Source: a virus. Taken from it: a stretch of DNA of 64,000 nt. The translations under genes were made by a program, and so were the position numbers. This document shows, one piece after another, positions 36,046 to 45,788 of this stretch. The stretch is from IMG/VR virus record IMGVR_UViG_3300009108_000751, positions 1-64,000 of that record, one strand, 5' to 3'. The notes under the pieces are model-generated. The model was not told the origin of the DNA, did not search any database, and was given only the letters and a program-made list of their open reading frames with translations. Each line of letters opens with the position of its first letter. Positions within the stretch are counted from its first letter, which is position 1.

Positions 36046-37998
36046 ATGAATAAAACGACCAGGAGTGTACAGTCTGCTATGTTCAATACCAGCCTTTTTG
36101 ATACAAAACCCCAGATAAAAATCCCCGCTGAAGCTAAAGTAGTTTTTGTTTCAGATATGTTTGTTGAAGATTACGTTGGAGGTGCGGAACTTACTTCCGA
36201 AGCTTTAATCCAATCATCTCCCTTTACTGTCTATAAGCTTCACTCCAAAGACGTGAATTTGGATACTCTTTCCCAGGGTCACGACAAGTTCTGGATATTT
36301 GGTAACTTCTCGGCGATGGACTACAAGCTGATCCCGTCTATTGTTGCTAATATGAGATATGCGATCTTAGAATATGATTATAAGTTCTGCAGGTATCGAT
36401 CACCCGAAAAGCACCTGGAAATAGAAGGAAATAAATGCGACTGTCATGAGCACATTCATGGAAAAATAGTCTCTGCATTGTTTGAGGGTGCAAAATCTAT
36501 ATGGTGGATGTCTGAAAAGCAGATGGAAATCCAGCATTCTCGATTTCCCTTTCTGTCTAAGAAGCCAAACACAGTATTATCGTCAGTTTTTGATGAGGAT
36601 TTTTTCTTAACTGCAAAAGCCTTGCGCACTAAGCACAAAGATAAAAAAAGCAATAACTGGATTGTTATGGGATCTGCTTCTTGGATAAAAGGAGTAGATG
36701 ATGCAAAAAAATATTGTGAAGATAACAATTTAGAATATGAGGTTGTCTGGAACCTTCCTTATGAAGAGTGTTTAGATAAGTTAGCTAGCAGTAAAGGCCT
36801 GGTATTTCTCCCCAAGGGGGCTGATACATGTCCCCGACTTGTAATCGAGGCAAAGATTTTGGGTTGCGAACTAGTCTTGAATGACAATGTTCAACATAAA
36901 GATGAGGAATGGTTTTCAACTGATGATATGATCGATACTGAGTCATATCTTTACGCTGCAAGAGATAGATTCTGGAATGGGATTAAGAGCGATATGGAGT
37001 TTAAAACAACAATAAGCGGTTACACTACAACTAAGGATTGCATCGAGCAAAATTATCCCTGGAAAGAATGCATTACATCTATGTTGGGTTTTTGTAATGA
37101 AGTAGTAGTAGTTGATGGAGGATCCAAGGATGGGACTTGGGAAGAGCTGAAATCCTGGTCTGAAAAGGAAGAAAAGCTTGTAATTCATCAAGAAGTTAGA
37201 GATTGGAATCATGAGCGGTTCGCCGTATTTGACGGACTCCAGAAGGCTCTTGCAAGATCTCTTTGCACAGGCGAATACTGCTGGCAAATGGACTGTGATG
37301 AAGTTGTTCATGAAAATGATTATGAAAAGATAATCGGGTTATGTAGAAACTTTCCTCACAATATTGATCTTATAGCAATGCCTGTTATAGAGTTTTGGGG
37401 AGGTCCTGAGAAGGTCCGTGCCGATATTTTTCCCTGGAAGTGGAGAGTAAGTAGGAATAAACCTCACATTACTCACGGAATTCCAGCAAATTTAAGAAAG
37501 TTCGATGAGAACGGACATGTATATTCAGCACCAGGCTCGGACGGATGTGACTACATTAGGTCTGATAGTTTCCAGATTGTCCCGTGTGGAAATTTCTATA
37601 CACAGGATGTGGATAATGTTAGACAGCAAGTTAACGTAAACTACCAAGCAAAAGAAGCATACCAGAATTGGTTCAACCAGGTTCTCGATGCTTTCCCATG
37701 CGTTTACCACTTTTCATGGTGGGATCTTGAGCGAAAAATTAGAACATACCGAGATTACTGGGGGAAACACTGGAAGTCACTTTATAACGAGGGGAAAGAA
37801 GATACTTCTGAGAATAATATGATGTTTGACACCCCGTGGAGTGAAGTAACAGAAGAAATGATCGTGGAAAGAGCTGCCTTAATGAAAGAAAAGTTAGGTG
37901 GCTGGGTATGGCACACCAAGTGGAATGGTGAGGATGAAACTACGCACATTGAATGCAGCAAGGACCTTCCGGAAGTGATCAAAAAATGGATCAACTAA
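36046..37998 (+). CDS. bifunctional glycosyltransferase: GT-B part plus GT2 part, 650 aa
   Basis: Residues about 30-310 are a short GT-B-like part (FVSDMFVEDYVGGAEL, IVMGSASWIKGV, PRLVIEAKILGCELVLN). Residues about 320-600 are GT2-like: SGYTTTKDCIEQNYPWKECI, VVVDGGSKDGTW, then YCWQMDCDEVV with the metal-binding acidic residues. A GTP-like TATAAT overlaps the ATG (36042-36047), so the true start may be later. It opens the glycan operon. Donor and acceptor sugars unknown. Confidence 0.8.
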   Translation: MNKTTRSVQSAMFNTSLFDTKPQIKIPAEAKVVFVSDMFVEDYVGGAELTSEALIQSSPFTVYKLHSKDVNLDTLSQGHDKFWIFGNFSAMDYKLIPSIVANMRYAILEYDYKFCRYRSPEKHLEIEGNKCDCHEHIHGKIVSALFEGAKSIWWMSEKQMEIQHSRFPFLSKKPNTVLSSVFDEDFFLTAKALRTKHKDKKSNNWIVMGSASWIKGVDDAKKYCEDNNLEYEVVWNLPYEECLDKLASSKGLVFLPKGADTCPRLVIEAKILGCELVLNDNVQHKDEEWFSTDDMIDTESYLYAARDRFWNGIKSDMEFKTTISGYTTTKDCIEQNYPWKECITSMLGFCNEVVVVDGGSKDGTWEELKSWSEKEEKLVIHQEVRDWNHERFAVFDGLQKALARSLCTGEYCWQMDCDEVVHENDYEKIIGLCRNFPHNIDLIAMPVIEFWGGPEKVRADIFPWKWRVSRNKPHITHGIPANLRKFDENGHVYSAPGSDGCDYIRSDSFQIVPCGNFYTQDVDNVRQQVNVNYQAKEAYQNWFNQVLDAFPCVYHFSWWDLERKIRTYRDYWGKHWKSLYNEGKEDTSENNMMFDTPWSEVTEEMIVERAALMKEKLGGWVWHTKWNGEDETTHIECSKDLPEVIKKWIN

Positions 37999-38705
37999 AA
38001 GTAGTATTTATTGTTCCTTCTTACAATATTTCTACTAATATTTCCAAGCTATTAGGATCTCTAACTGAGCAGGAAAATAAAAACTGGGAGTGCATCATAA
38101 TAGATGATATCTCAACAGATGATACTTGGGAAAGTCTAAAAAAACATACAAATAATGACGATAGAGTCTCAGTCATAAAAAACGAAGAGAAAAAATACGC
38201 TCTTCGAAATATTGTAGACCACGCCCGAAAACTACAATTTGATGAAAATATTATTATTGCTGTAGTTGATGGCGATGACTCTCTTTGTAACCCTAAAACA
38301 GTTGATATCCTTCTAAATGAGTACGAAAAAGGTAGTCAAGTAGTTTGGACAGCACATCGTTGGGACACAAACGGAATGAACATCTCAGGACCAATCCCGC
38401 ATCACATTAATCCCTACTTTTGGCCCTGGAGATCATCTCATTTAAGAACATTCAAGGCGTCGCTACTGAGCAAGATAAGTGATAGAAACTTTAAAAACAT
38501 AAGAGGTGAGTGGTTTAAGAGAGGATATGATCAAGCACTTATGCTACCCTTGATGTACGTAGCAGATTTGTTTACTTACGTTCCTGAAGTCTGCTACCTC
38601 TACAATATAGACTCTTCGTCAATTCCCTCGGAAGAACGTAATTGGTGTGAAAGAGACCAGATATCAACAATCAATTTTGTTCGGGCAAGAGGGTTTGTTA
38701 AATGA
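37986..38705 (+). CDS. GT2-family glycosyltransferase, 239 aa
   Basis: ATG 37986 overlaps the end of the previous gene. IVPSYNISTNISKLLGSL, IIIDDISTDDTWESL and VVDGDDSL (DxD-type metal motif) in order define a GT-A, family-2 enzyme. The C-terminus has RGYDQALMLPLMYVAD, including the catalytic acid region. Donor unknown. Four-base overlap with the next gene. Confidence 0.82.
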   Translation: MDQLKVVFIVPSYNISTNISKLLGSLTEQENKNWECIIIDDISTDDTWESLKKHTNNDDRVSVIKNEEKKYALRNIVDHARKLQFDENIIIAVVDGDDSLCNPKTVDILLNEYEKGSQVVWTAHRWDTNGMNISGPIPHHINPYFWPWRSSHLRTFKASLLSKISDRNFKNIRGEWFKRGYDQALMLPLMYVADLFTYVPEVCYLYNIDSSSIPSEERNWCERDQISTINFVRARGFVK

Positions 38706-39595
38706 GATTTCTATTCGATAACATAGATTTCAATTCTAATTCTGGCCCAAATAGCTTTGGAAGAAAGCTAGCACTCTCGCTAATAAAAAGAGGGCACACC
38801 ATCAATAGTACAGATGAGGTAGACGTCCAGCTATCATTTATTCAGGCAACACAAAAAGTTGCACCACTAATCCAGAGATTGGACGGAATATACTTCAACT
38901 CCGACCAAGACTGGAAAAAACTAAATGATCCTATCAAGAAAACATACGATGCTGCTGATGGTGTAGTCTATCAATCTAATTTTAATAAGATGCTGACTGA
39001 GAAATATTTCGGACTAAAAGAAGTGAGCACAGTTATTCACAATGGTACAGATCTTAATGCTATAGAGGCGATAGAGCCGCTAAAAAATGCTACTATTGAT
39101 AATTTTGAGAATGTGTGGTGCTGCGCTTCTTCTTGGCGCCCTCATAAAAGATTAACTGAAAATATTAGATATTTTCGAGAGCATTCGTCTGAGAATGACT
39201 GTCTAGTAATAGCCGGAGATAATGCAGATCTTGAAATTAATCATGACAGGATTTTCTTTTGTGGAAATCTGCAATGGGACCAGCTTATCTCTCTCTATAA
39301 AAGATCAAGATACTTCCTTCACTTAGCACTAATGGATCACTGTCCAAATGTAGTTATTGATGCTCGAGCATCTGGGTGCCACATTATTTGTGCAAGTTCT
39401 GGGGGAACTAGTGAGATAGCAGGATTAGATTCCACGATAGTTCAAGACATGACGTGGGATTACTCACCATTTAAGCTTTACTCACCCCCTGCTTTGGATT
39501 TTACTAAAACCGTGACCGGAAACATAGAATCAAATTTAGATGTAAATTATTGTGCAGATCAATATATTCAATTTGCGGAGACTCTAGTTTTATGA
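38702..39595 (+). CDS. GT-B (GT4-like) glycosyltransferase, 297 aa
   Basis: GT-B form: N-terminal acceptor half (GPNSFGRKLALSLIKRGH), then VWCCASSWRPHKRL and the C-terminal nucleotide-sugar half SGCHIICASSGGTSEIAG, where an E/N-x-x-A/G sugar-phosphate loop is expected. Smaller than usual (350-400). Overlaps both neighbours by four bases. Confidence 0.72.
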   Translation: MRFLFDNIDFNSNSGPNSFGRKLALSLIKRGHTINSTDEVDVQLSFIQATQKVAPLIQRLDGIYFNSDQDWKKLNDPIKKTYDAADGVVYQSNFNKMLTEKYFGLKEVSTVIHNGTDLNAIEAIEPLKNATIDNFENVWCCASSWRPHKRLTENIRYFREHSSENDCLVIAGDNADLEINHDRIFFCGNLQWDQLISLYKRSRYFLHLALMDHCPNVVIDARASGCHIICASSGGTSEIAGLDSTIVQDMTWDYSPFKLYSPPALDFTKTVTGNIESNLDVNYCADQYIQFAETLVL

Positions 39596-40509
39596 AGATT
39601 TTTGTATTGGCACCAAGAGAAAATTGGATTTGTGATCGAATAGCTGATGAGTGGAAGAGGAATACTAGAGATATTTCTACCGACAACATAGAAGAAGCAG
39701 ATGTTATCTGGTTGCTTGCAGGCTGGTGCTGGAACCACATACCTCAGCAATTGCTGGCTACCAAGAAGGTAGTTTTGACTGTGCACCACATCGTCCCTGA
39801 AAAATTTAGCGAGCAAAAACAGCAAGAATTCGCTTTTAGAGACCAGTTTATTGATGCTTATCATGTTCCTAATCGAAAGACAGCAGATCTGGTAAGTCAA
39901 ATGACGAGCAAACCTATTTTTATTGCTTGTTATTGGTATGATCCAGAATCCTGGAAAGAGATGCCTCGAGAAGAATGCAAGAAGTCTCTTGGTCTACCTG
40001 AGGAAAAGTTCATCGTAGGGTCTTTTCAACGGGATACTGAGGGTGGAACTCGGAGCCCTAAGCTGGAAAAAGGTCCTGATCTTTTCTGTGATTATTTATC
40101 CATTTTAAAAAATGAGAAAGATATTCATGTTCTCCTCGGAGGATGGAGAAGGGAATACGTTATTGATCGGTTAGAGGCAGAAAAAATACCCTATACTTTT
40201 ATTGAGAAAGCATCTTTAGAAATGCTAGGGACCATGTATAATGCATGTGATCTTTATGTTGTAGGGTCTCGCTATGAAGGAGGCCCCCAAGCTATTCTTG
40301 AAGCAGCGTCAACTAAAACCCCTATAATTTCACGAGATGTTGGAATTGCAATTGATGTTCTTGATCCCTACTGTATTGTGGATATTCCCTGCCAGTCTTG
40401 GATCCCCCACCAAGAAAGTGTTGAGAGAAATTATAAAAATGTTCAAAAATTCAATATTATGAATCACAAGAACAACTATCTGCAAATGTTTGAGAGAATT
40501 AATAAATGA
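39592..40509 (+). CDS. GT4-like glycosyltransferase, 305 aa
   Basis: ATG 39592 overlaps the previous TGA; 14 upstream in-frame residues are rejected. Reads FVLAPRENWICDRIADEW, KFIVGSFQRDTEGG, then YVVGSRYEGGPQAILEAAST with the E-x7-E sugar-phosphate region of GT4. Acceptor unknown. Overlaps Gmd by four bases. Confidence 0.78.
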   Translation: MKIFVLAPRENWICDRIADEWKRNTRDISTDNIEEADVIWLLAGWCWNHIPQQLLATKKVVLTVHHIVPEKFSEQKQQEFAFRDQFIDAYHVPNRKTADLVSQMTSKPIFIACYWYDPESWKEMPREECKKSLGLPEEKFIVGSFQRDTEGGTRSPKLEKGPDLFCDYLSILKNEKDIHVLLGGWRREYVIDRLEAEKIPYTFIEKASLEMLGTMYNACDLYVVGSRYEGGPQAILEAASTKTPIISRDVGIAIDVLDPYCIVDIPCQSWIPHQESVERNYKNVQKFNIMNHKNNYLQMFERINK

Positions 40510-41477
40510 ACAAGCGCGCACTAATTACCGGAATTAACGGGATGGATGGAAGTCATTTAGCGGATCTTTTGCTCGATAAGGGTTATGAAGTTTTCGGCAT
40601 GGAGAGAAGGTCTTCATCTAAAAACAGGTCAAATACCCAGCATCTTGAAGGAAATATTTCCTTTGTAAACGGTGACCTGACTGATCAAAATTCCCTTATG
40701 AGGGTTTTAAAAGATTGCAAACCTAACGAAATCTATAACCTAGGAGCCCAGTCTTTTGTGGGTGAAAGCTGGAATACACCTGAGCATACATCAAATGTAA
40801 CAGGACTGGGTGTCCTACGAATGCTCGAGGCAATTAGGGAAACTGACAAGAATATTAAATTCTACCAGGCCAGCAGTTCAGAGATGTTCGGCAGAATGGT
40901 AGAGAATCCAGCGAGGGAAACTACGCCTTTTTATCCTCGAAGTCCTTACGGGGTTTCCAAGCTTTATGGACACTGGATCACTAAGAATTATCGAGAATCA
41001 TATGAGATGTTTGCATGCTCTGGCATTCTGTTCAACCACGAGTCAGAGCGCCGCGGCCATGAATTCGTAACTAGAAAGATATCAGATGGCGTTGCAAAGA
41101 TTCACCTAGGCCTAGCTGATCATATTTCTCTCGGTACTCTTGATTCTAAGCGTGACTGGGGATACGCTCCTGACTATGTAGCAGCAATGTGGTTAATGAT
41201 GCAGCAAGACAACCCAGAGGACTTTGTTATCTCCACTGGAGAGACCCACTCTATAAGAGAATTTTTAGATGTAGCATTTTCTTGTATCGGTATTACCGAC
41301 TGGAAAGATTATATTAAGCAGGATCCAAGGTTTATGCGACCTGCAGAAGTCGACGTGCTTAGAGGGGATTCTTCTCAGGCATTGAGTAAATTAGGGTGGA
41401 AGCCTAAAACAACATTTAAGGAGCTTGTGGAAAAAATGGTACGTCATGACATTAAGCTCTTAGGGGGTTCCTCATGA
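40506..41477 (+). CDS. gmd: GDP-mannose 4,6-dehydratase
   Basis: 323 residues (family 320-370). Rossmann GINGMDGSHLADLL (9-22), RRSSSKNRSN near 35, catalytic SSSEMFG and YPRSPYGVSKLYG (Tyr/Lys pair), and the GMD-type NHESERRGHEFVTRKI. It makes GDP-4-keto-6-deoxymannose, precursor of fucose, rhamnose or perosamine. No fucose synthase or aminotransferase is seen next to it, so the later fate is open. Overlaps both neighbours by four bases. Confidence 0.88.
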   Translation: MNKRALITGINGMDGSHLADLLLDKGYEVFGMERRSSSKNRSNTQHLEGNISFVNGDLTDQNSLMRVLKDCKPNEIYNLGAQSFVGESWNTPEHTSNVTGLGVLRMLEAIRETDKNIKFYQASSSEMFGRMVENPARETTPFYPRSPYGVSKLYGHWITKNYRESYEMFACSGILFNHESERRGHEFVTRKISDGVAKIHLGLADHISLGTLDSKRDWGYAPDYVAAMWLMMQQDNPEDFVISTGETHSIREFLDVAFSCIGITDWKDYIKQDPRFMRPAEVDVLRGDSSQALSKLGWKPKTTFKELVEKMVRHDIKLLGGSS

Positions 41478-42256
41478 GCCAGAGCCATATCATAGACTTT
41501 TCTAAACTCACAACAGGGGCGCAAGAATTGACTATTCCAGAAAGAACTGGAAACATAAAAAAAGTGATGATTCATGAAAAACTTAAGTCTCTTGGATTGT
41601 CTGTAGAAGATTTAAGACTCGGAGATTTTGATCAGATAGGTGAATTGACTGCTAAGAAAAAGAGGGATCCAGGTTCTGAACTTTACAAATCAGTTGGAGC
41701 ATTTTTTAGACCTAACTATGAACGCGGGATTTTAATTTATTCTCTCATTAAGCACTACAATATCAAGTCTTTTCTGGAGATAGGTTTTGGAAGAGGATAT
41801 GGGACTATGTGTGCCGCCTTAGCCATGTCCGAAAACGGAGGAGGAAAGATAACATCTATCGACCCAAATTTTGACCAAGACTTTCTGAATCAATTATCGA
41901 ATGTCTTTCCCCAAGAGTGGTTCCAAATGATGCAGTTCATTCAGGGTAAATCACAAGATTATCTTCCTACTACTGAAGAAAAATTTGATTTCATCTATAT
42001 TGATGGAGACCACACTTATGCTGCAACAAAAAGAGACTGGGAGCTTTGCAAAGATCGATATAATAAGCTTCTCCTCTTTGATGACTACCATCTTCCTGGG
42101 AAAGTTCAAAAAGACATTGAGTGCTCAAATCTTATTGATCAAATTGAGGATGATTCTAAAGAGTTGATCATCCAGGATAGAAGAATATTCCTCGATGACA
42201 GGGGATATACAGATGATCAAATTGATTATGGGCAGGTTCTTTTAACTAAGACATAA
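41474..42256 (+). CDS. class I SAM methyltransferase-fold protein, 260 aa
   Basis: Motif I FLEIGFGRGYGTM (about 96-108), ITSIDPNFD, then FDFIYIDGDHTYAATKRDW and LLLFDDY. Same pattern as 9493 and 18214; here within the glycan operon, so probably a sugar O- or N-methyltransferase. No substrate-specific residue visible. Confidence 0.75.
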   Translation: MSQSHIIDFSKLTTGAQELTIPERTGNIKKVMIHEKLKSLGLSVEDLRLGDFDQIGELTAKKKRDPGSELYKSVGAFFRPNYERGILIYSLIKHYNIKSFLEIGFGRGYGTMCAALAMSENGGGKITSIDPNFDQDFLNQLSNVFPQEWFQMMQFIQGKSQDYLPTTEEKFDFIYIDGDHTYAATKRDWELCKDRYNKLLLFDDYHLPGKVQKDIECSNLIDQIEDDSKELIIQDRRIFLDDRGYTDDQIDYGQVLLTKT

Positions 42257-42257
42257 G

Positions 42258-43154
42258 ATGAAGATACTGATCAATCGCAAACCAGTAATTGGACCGTGGG
42301 GAGGGGGCAACTTATTCGTATCCTCTTTTTGCGATTATATGAAAAGAAAAGGTCATTCAATCGTACACCAGCTTGATGAAGACATTGACATTATTTTCAT
42401 GCAAGATCCTCGTTATAGCGATCTAGGAATTTCAGTTAATGAAATATCTGCATTTAAGAATGACCACCCAGGTGTACGAGTAGTTCATCGAGTAAATGAG
42501 TGTGATGCCCGAAAGGGAACTAATGACATGGATCAAATTTTAAGGGCTTGTAGCACTATCACAGATCATACTATTTTTGTATCTAATTGGATGAAAGATT
42601 ACCATCAAGCAAAAGGCTGGAAATGCCCTAAAAACTCTGTGGTCTACAATGGTGTCAATACAGCACACTTTAGGCCTGTCGAAAAACTTAAGAACAACAA
42701 GATAAATTTAGTTACACACCACTGGTCTGATAACCCGCTTAAAGGTGCTGATATTTATGATGCAATCGATACATGGGTGGGCGAAAATGATGAATACACG
42801 TTCACGTACATTGGGAGATATTCTAGGCCTCTCAAGAATACCAAGCTAATTCCACCCTTGTCAGGAAAGGATCTGGGGGATGAGCTAGGAAGATATGATA
42901 TCTACATTAGTGGATCTAGGTTTGATCCTGGGCCAAACCATATCATTGAAAGTATTGCCGCAGGACTTCCTACAATTGTTCATGCCAGTGGTGGAGGAGC
43001 TGTGGAGTTCGCAGGTGAAGATTATTCCTTTTCTAGTTTTAGTGATATGATTAAGCTAATTCAGGCAGTTCCTAACAAAGATCACCCTTTAGTTCCTCAG
43101 GATTGGGATACATGCATGGAAAATGTCTTGAAAATTATAGAGGAGAAAACATGA
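42258..43154 (+). CDS. GT4-like glycosyltransferase, 298 aa
   Basis: GT-B: PWGGGNLFVSSFCDYMKRKG acceptor half, NSVVYNGVNTAHF, then the donor-binding half DIYISGSRFDPGPNHIIESI and AAGLPTIVHASGGG. Donor and acceptor unknown. ATGA overlap with the next gene. Confidence 0.75.
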   Translation: MKILINRKPVIGPWGGGNLFVSSFCDYMKRKGHSIVHQLDEDIDIIFMQDPRYSDLGISVNEISAFKNDHPGVRVVHRVNECDARKGTNDMDQILRACSTITDHTIFVSNWMKDYHQAKGWKCPKNSVVYNGVNTAHFRPVEKLKNNKINLVTHHWSDNPLKGADIYDAIDTWVGENDEYTFTYIGRYSRPLKNTKLIPPLSGKDLGDELGRYDIYISGSRFDPGPNHIIESIAAGLPTIVHASGGGAVEFAGEDYSFSSFSDMIKLIQAVPNKDHPLVPQDWDTCMENVLKIIEEKT

Positions 43155-43609
43155 TCCTTATTTCGCATCGAGGAAATCTTTTGGGGCCCGACGCTAATAC
43201 TGAAAATAATCCATCTCAAGTAAGTAAAGTATTAGACATGGGATTCGAAGCAGAGATTGATGTCTGGAATATCAATGGAAATTGGTTTCTGGGGCATGAT
43301 AATCCGCAGTATCCTATTGACCCTATTTTTCTTAGAAATACTGCTCTTTGGTGTCATGCCAAAAATCTTGAAGCCCTGGATTTAATGACCAGAATGGGTG
43401 TCCACTGTTTTTGGCATCAAACTGACGACTATACACTTACATCAAGCGGATTCCTTTGGACGTACCCAGGAAAGCCTTACACATCACGATCTATTGCAGT
43501 TAATCCTGAGAAAATCACAGATAATGTAAGGTTGTGCTATGGCGTTTGCAGTGATTGGGTATTGAAATTTAGAGAGGAGTTGCAGAATGATCAAATGCGT
43601 ATTGTTTGA
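43151..43609 (+). CDS. GDPD-like (PLC-like TIM-barrel) phosphodiesterase, shortened, 152 aa
   Basis: ATG 43151 behind GAGGAGAA. Begins ILISHRGN, then FEAEIDVWNINGNWFLGHD: the HRG...E.D.....G.....HD pattern of glycerophosphodiester phosphodiesterases. Only about 150 residues, half of a full barrel (about 240), so the C-terminal part is missing or minimal. Could split glycerol-phosphate esters during glycan or lipid building; inference. Overlaps the next gene by 23 bases. Confidence 0.65.
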   Translation: MILISHRGNLLGPDANTENNPSQVSKVLDMGFEAEIDVWNINGNWFLGHDNPQYPIDPIFLRNTALWCHAKNLEALDLMTRMGVHCFWHQTDDYTLTSSGFLWTYPGKPYTSRSIAVNPEKITDNVRLCYGVCSDWVLKFREELQNDQMRIV

Positions 43610-44219
43610 TTTAGATGGCGTTCTAGTAGACGCTTGCGAGTGGCACTACGAAGCCTTGAATTTAGCTCTTCAAGAAGTTGCAGGCATAGAGATAGGAAGA
43701 GATGAGCACGAGTCTACCTTTAATGGTCTTCCTACTAGGACCAAGCTTAACATGCTAACAGAGCAAGGAAGGTTAAGCTCTAGTGATCACGATGCAGTGT
43801 GGAATAAAAAGCAAGATGTCACAGAAGATGTCATTAAGGGAAAATCTCTTGAAAGGGGTGGCCCAGACGAATCTAAAGTGGAGCTTATTTCGATGCTCAA
43901 GGCAGAAAATATAAAAATGGGATGTGTTACAAATAGCATCAAGAGGTCAGCTATTCTTATGCTGGACTCAACAGGGCAACTTGGCACCGGTCTTGAAATA
44001 ATAGTGACTAATGAGGATGTAGAAAATCCCAAACCTGACCCCGAGGGATATCTCAAGGCAATGACTCATTTTGGCTTTGAGGCTGAAGAATTTCTAATCG
44101 TAGAAGATTCAGATAAAGGTTATCAGGCTGCCTCGGCATCGGGCGCCCATATCATGAGAGTTGCAAATGCAACAGAAGTAACTTTTGAAGCAGTCAAAGC
44201 CCACATAGAAAGCTTATAA
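43587..44219 (+). CDS. HAD-superfamily phosphatase/phosphoglucomutase-like, 210 aa
   Basis: FDLDGVLVDACEWHYEALN (motif I, Asp8/Asp10), GCVTNSIKRSAIL (motif II) and NPKPDPEGYLKAM plus IVEDSDKGYQAA (motifs III, IV). This is the beta-phosphoglucomutase-like HAD class. Probably a sugar-phosphate phosphatase or mutase for nucleotide-sugar making. One base between it and the nucleotidyltransferase that follows. Confidence 0.85.
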   Translation: MIKCVLFDLDGVLVDACEWHYEALNLALQEVAGIEIGRDEHESTFNGLPTRTKLNMLTEQGRLSSSDHDAVWNKKQDVTEDVIKGKSLERGGPDESKVELISMLKAENIKMGCVTNSIKRSAILMLDSTGQLGTGLEIIVTNEDVENPKPDPEGYLKAMTHFGFEAEEFLIVEDSDKGYQAASASGAHIMRVANATEVTFEAVKAHIESL

Positions 44220-44220
44220 A

Positions 44221-44937
44221 ATGAAGATATTGATTCCAATGGCGGGAGAGGGATCTCGCTTTAAAAAAGAGGGATATACGTTTCCCAAACCCTTGATTGA
44301 TGTCAATGGCAAGCCGATGATTCAGTGCGTCGTAGAAAACCTAGACTTTGATGCAGAATACATTTTCCTGGTTAGAAAAGAGCACCTTGAAAAGTATGAG
44401 ATAGCTTCTTTGCTGGATGTCATTACAAATGGAAGAAGCACTGTTGTCATAGTAGATGAGCTTACAGAAGGTGCCGCCTGCACTGCGCTGTTAGCTGAGA
44501 AGTACATTGATAGTGATGAGGAGCTCTTAATAGCCAACTCTGATCAAGTGATTGAGTATAGCAAAGAAAACTTCAACACACTTAGAAGATTCGCATCTAT
44601 ACACGCGATGGTTTATACTTTCAATGCAGTCCATCCAAAGTGGAGTTTTGTCAAGGTCAATTCAAGAGGAGTTGCTACAGAAGTTGCTGAGAAGAATCCT
44701 ATTTCCGACATCGCAACATGTGGCATCTACTACTACAAGAAAGGTTCTGACTTTGTTCGCTATGCCAAACAAATGATTGAGAAGGATATTCGTGTCAACA
44801 ATGAATTCTACATATGCCCAGTATACAACGAACTCATTCAGGATAACAAGACTTTAATCCCTTACTTTGTCCATAAGATGCACGGGCTAGGGACGCCCGA
44901 AGACCTTAATAAGTACTTGTCCGGAAATGGAACCTAA
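44221..44937 (+). CDS. sugar-phosphate nucleotidyltransferase, 238 aa
   Basis: MAGEGSRFKKEGYTFPKPLI (7-26) with the nucleotide-binding Gly-rich loop and signature Lys is typical of sugar-1-phosphate nucleotidyltransferases. IANSDQVIEY gives the metal Asp; CGIYYYKKGSDF follows. It likely activates a sugar or polyol phosphate as an NDP- or CDP- derivative. Coupled to the HAD phosphatase upstream. Confidence 0.85.
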   Translation: MKILIPMAGEGSRFKKEGYTFPKPLIDVNGKPMIQCVVENLDFDAEYIFLVRKEHLEKYEIASLLDVITNGRSTVVIVDELTEGAACTALLAEKYIDSDEELLIANSDQVIEYSKENFNTLRRFASIHAMVYTFNAVHPKWSFVKVNSRGVATEVAEKNPISDIATCGIYYYKKGSDFVRYAKQMIEKDIRVNNEFYICPVYNELIQDNKTLIPYFVHKMHGLGTPEDLNKYLSGNGT

Positions 44938-45772
44938 GATTATGAAAAAGTCTTGTACGATCTTACTCCAGAGAAACTTACCTGAAGTCACAAACAAGTT
45001 CGCTGAAAATCTCATGAAATACAATTCAGATCTAACAGACTTCTACGTTGTAGAAAGCGGCTCTGACGATGATAAACTAACTAGTCATAAGACATTTCAT
45101 GCCAATTGGGAAGATGCAAGGATCAATGGCTTGAGGACAGGACGAGGTTTTAACTATGCCTTGAAAGAGCTTTTAGATCGAGGCCTAAATTATGACTATG
45201 TGATGATGGCAACAGGCGATGCTGAAATAGCCGAAGAGCCCGTGATCGATATCTTGATAAAAGAATTCGAAGAAAATCCAAGATTAGGCATCCTGTCTCC
45301 GATAACATGGAACTGGGGTGAAAGAGTTACTAAATTTAAAAACCAAAAAGCGACCAAAGCAATGAGCATTCCCATACCTCACATATGCTGGATGTTTCGG
45401 AGAGAGTGCATCGAAGACCTAATAGATGGAAGAGAGCCCTCTGTATACGAGGAGTTTCTGTACGATGGCACCAACTTCAGGTGTTATGCTGCAGATACAG
45501 AGCTCAAGATGCGTGCCTACGCTAAAGACTGGGCTTTTGGAATTACATCAAAAACTTCTCACAAAGAAGACTATGATCTTACAGACCAAAACTATGTTGC
45601 CATGAAAACTGACTCCCACAATAAGCACAGAGAGCTAATGTGGAAGGAAGGCTTGGAGTGGATGAAGAGAAAGTATGGATTTGATGATAAGTACGGGCTC
45701 ATGAATTTGCTTCGCAAAGAATACGATGGTTTTTTTAATAGAAATCCTGACATGTTAAAATTGAAATATTGA
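44927..45772 (+). CDS. GT2-like glycosyltransferase, 281 aa
   Basis: ATG 44927 overlaps the previous gene by 11 bases; ATG 44942 is an equally possible start with a similar lack of ribosome site. TILLQRNLPEVTNKFAENL, FYVVESGSDDDK, VMMATGDAEIAEEPV (DxE-type metal motif) and PHICWMFRRECI support a divergent GT-A fold. Substrates unknown. Confidence 0.65.
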   Translation: MEPKIMKKSCTILLQRNLPEVTNKFAENLMKYNSDLTDFYVVESGSDDDKLTSHKTFHANWEDARINGLRTGRGFNYALKELLDRGLNYDYVMMATGDAEIAEEPVIDILIKEFEENPRLGILSPITWNWGERVTKFKNQKATKAMSIPIPHICWMFRRECIEDLIDGREPSVYEEFLYDGTNFRCYAADTELKMRAYAKDWAFGITSKTSHKEDYDLTDQNYVAMKTDSHNKHRELMWKEGLEWMKRKYGFDDKYGLMNLLRKEYDGFFNRNPDMLKLKY

Positions 45773-45788
45773 ATAAAGAGGAAGAAAT

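Noticed and set aside
36042-36047. TATAAT as proof of a promoter at the start of the glycan operon
   Set aside because: No -35 of either class and it overlaps the ATG; possible only if translation starts further down.
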